A DNA stretch of 64,000 bases, taken from NCBI GenBank assembly GCA_019359125.1, contig JAHHHY010000008.1:62001-126000 (forward strand), given 5' to 3'. The stretch is from Pleurocapsa minor GSE-CHR-MK 17-07R (GTDB lineage Bacteria > Chloroflexota > Anaerolineae > Aggregatilineales > Phototrophicaceae). Both the position numbers and the translations under genes were made by a program. Under the pieces are notes generated by a model. The model did no database searches, had not been told where the DNA came from, and was given only the letters and a program-made list of their open reading frames with translations. Below, in pieces: positions 63,144 to 64,000 of the stretch (the first letter of the stretch is position 1; every line of letters begins with the position of its first letter).

Positions 63144-63266
63144 GGAATGCTCTCCCGTGACATGGCATCAGTGTATCATTTTTGAGCTGTTTTTTCCAGA
63201 CGCCGGGGTGCGCCAGATGCCCTGCTCAAGGCGGCAACGTGGTTATGAAGATGGGGCAGATCTTTG

Positions 63267-63410
63267 TTGAACCGCCAAGACGCCAAGATATTATGAACAG
63301 ATGGCGACTCTGTAAACACTGAGCGTGTTACAGATATTTCGTCTGACTGTCCGCCACCAGTCGGATTCTATCCTTCAAATCCTGGCGCTCTTGGCGTCTT
63401 GGCGGTTCAA
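63267..63410. repeat. MITE-like element with 22-bp perfect inverted ends
   Basis: The 22-base arms at 63267-63288 and 63389-63410 are perfectly inverted copies (TTGAACCGCCAAGACGCCAAGA), 100 bases apart. A 16-base part of this end also occurs alone at 46713. There is no coding frame within. The gene-free stretch 63144-63472 otherwise holds only the dnaX promoter region, not identified. Confidence 0.75.
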
Positions 63411-63472
63411 ATTGTCGTTAGGGTAAAACAGGGGTGCGTCGCGACGCACCCGTCAGCCCCCTGAATCCGGAA

Positions 63473-64000
63473 TTATGCCTGTCCCACACGCACGGTGACC
63501 GAGGCCGGGGCCAGGCCGCGCGTACGGGCGGTCACGGTGACCTCGCCGGCCGTTTCCGTCGCGCGCAGGTAGATGGCCGCATGGCCGCCCACCAGCGGGA
63601 ACGGATTTTCGCCCACCAGCACGCCCGGCCCGCTGATCTCAAACGAGACGACGCTGGTGCAATAGGGCAGGCGATTGCCATATTCATCCACGATGCGGAA
63701 GACCATGCGCGTCATGTCGGCGCCATCGGCCTCCAGCGCCTCATCGTCGGCTTGCAGCGTCAGCGCGTGCATCACGCCCTTTGACGACAGGCTTTGCTCG
63801 ACTACCGGCTGGCCGTTCACCAGGCCGACCACGCGCAGGTCTTCATATGACTCGCCCACCATCGACATCAGCGAGAAGCCTATCACCTTCACCGGCGGGT
63901 GCGGCAGATGCGGATAGCTCTCGCGGTCCGGCGAGAAGGTGCCCCACTTCCAGTCGCCTTTATACACCTCCACCTGTTCGCAGTTGGTGAAGATGTAGAG
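63473..64000 (-). CDS. C-terminal end of a GH2-type glycoside hydrolase (cut by window edge)
   Basis: 176 codons are present, and the frame stays open to the edge. At the edge it reads LYIFTNCEQVEVYKGD, the usual pattern of GH2 beta-galactosidase C-terminal domains (V.SNC..VEL). YPHLPHPPVKVIGFSLMS follows. An Ig-like domain comes next with DADMTRMVFRIVDEYGNRLPY, then VSFEISGPGVLVGENPFPLVGGHAAIYLRATETAGEVTVTA, ending in VTVRVGQA. This matches DUF4982/Big-type tails that follow the GH2 barrel. The catalytic domain lies outside the window, so the sugar specificity cannot be given. Confidence 0.8.
   Translation of the reverse strand, partial: LYIFTNCEQVEVYKGDWKWGTFSPDRESYPHLPHPPVKVIGFSLMSMVGESYEDLRVVGLVNGQPVVEQSLSSKGVMHALTLQADDEALEADGADMTRMVFRIVDEYGNRLPYCTSVVSFEISGPGVLVGENPFPLVGGHAAIYLRATETAGEVTVTARTRGLAPASVTVRVGQA

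Noticed and set aside
1-64000. tRNA, rRNA, CRISPR arrays, transposases, prophage genes
   Set aside because: None was recognised in any intergenic space; the gaps hold only promoters, hairpins and palindromic repeats.

Overview
The window is a GC-rich (roughly 60% by eye), densely coded chromosomal segment of a bacterium. Several traits point to a Chloroflexota lineage, most likely Anaerolineae-like: secreted and binding proteins whose signal peptides end in ...AQD, secreted SH3b/beta-propeller proteins, a Ycf45-type R3H ATPase, a dnaX-ybaB-recR block, a pyruvate:ferredoxin oxidoreductase (PFOR) next to a dihydroorotate-dehydrogenase-like gene, and a class-A penicillin-binding protein with eroded active sites. 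This placement is inference. I saw no rRNA, tRNA, CRISPR array, transposase, integrase or phage gene. Genes are tightly packed, and many neighbours overlap by the 4-base ATGA stop/start.

Layout. 1-1.5 kb (minus): a secreted-protein start, ApbE flavin transferase and a small Pro/Ala-rich protein, coupled by ATGA overlaps. 1.7-9.1 kb (minus): central carbon module nifJ (PFOR), DHOD-like protein and pyruvate phosphate dikinase. 9.5-22.4 kb: a GntR/FCD regulator and transaldolase (minus) diverge from a long plus-strand operon. That operon has an ABC sugar-type binding protein, two permeases, three TIM-barrel isomerase-like proteins (one resembling inosose dehydratase IolE), two SDRs, a Gfo/Idh/MocA dehydrogenase, a D-2-hydroxyacid dehydrogenase and an LLM-class flavin/F420 oxidoreductase. 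It looks like uptake plus oxidative breakdown of a carbohydrate or cyclitol that I cannot name.

22.5-27.2 kb (minus): an oligopeptide-type binding protein and two permeases with a c-type cytochrome lipoprotein and a membrane-anchored unknown coupled downstream. 27.5-32.6 kb (plus): urease operon ureD-A-B-C-F-G, without ureE and with a UreG carrying an extra C-terminal domain of about 150 residues. 32.7-46.6 kb: secreted SH3b/propeller protein, RidA, glycosyltransferase, two cell-surface or unknown proteins, R3H ATPase with a GNAT-like gene, degenerate class-A PBP, and a zinc-ribbon/TPR protein. 47-49.2 kb: a cupin isomerase and IolB. 49.3-52 kb: two coupled secreted propeller proteins. 52-55.3 kb: MurE-like ligase, GNAT protein, Pr6Pr membrane protein. 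55.4-59.9 kb: pstSCAB behind 22-base-periodic PHO-box-like repeats. 60-63.1 kb (minus): dnaX, ybaB, recR and a small membrane protein. 63.3 kb: a MITE-like inverted repeat. The right edge holds the C-terminal end of a GH2-type glycosidase.

Palindromic intergenic elements of at least three sequence types (CCTCACCCC, AACCGCCAAGACGCCA and AGTACTGAGT types) and many strong hairpins punctuate the operons.
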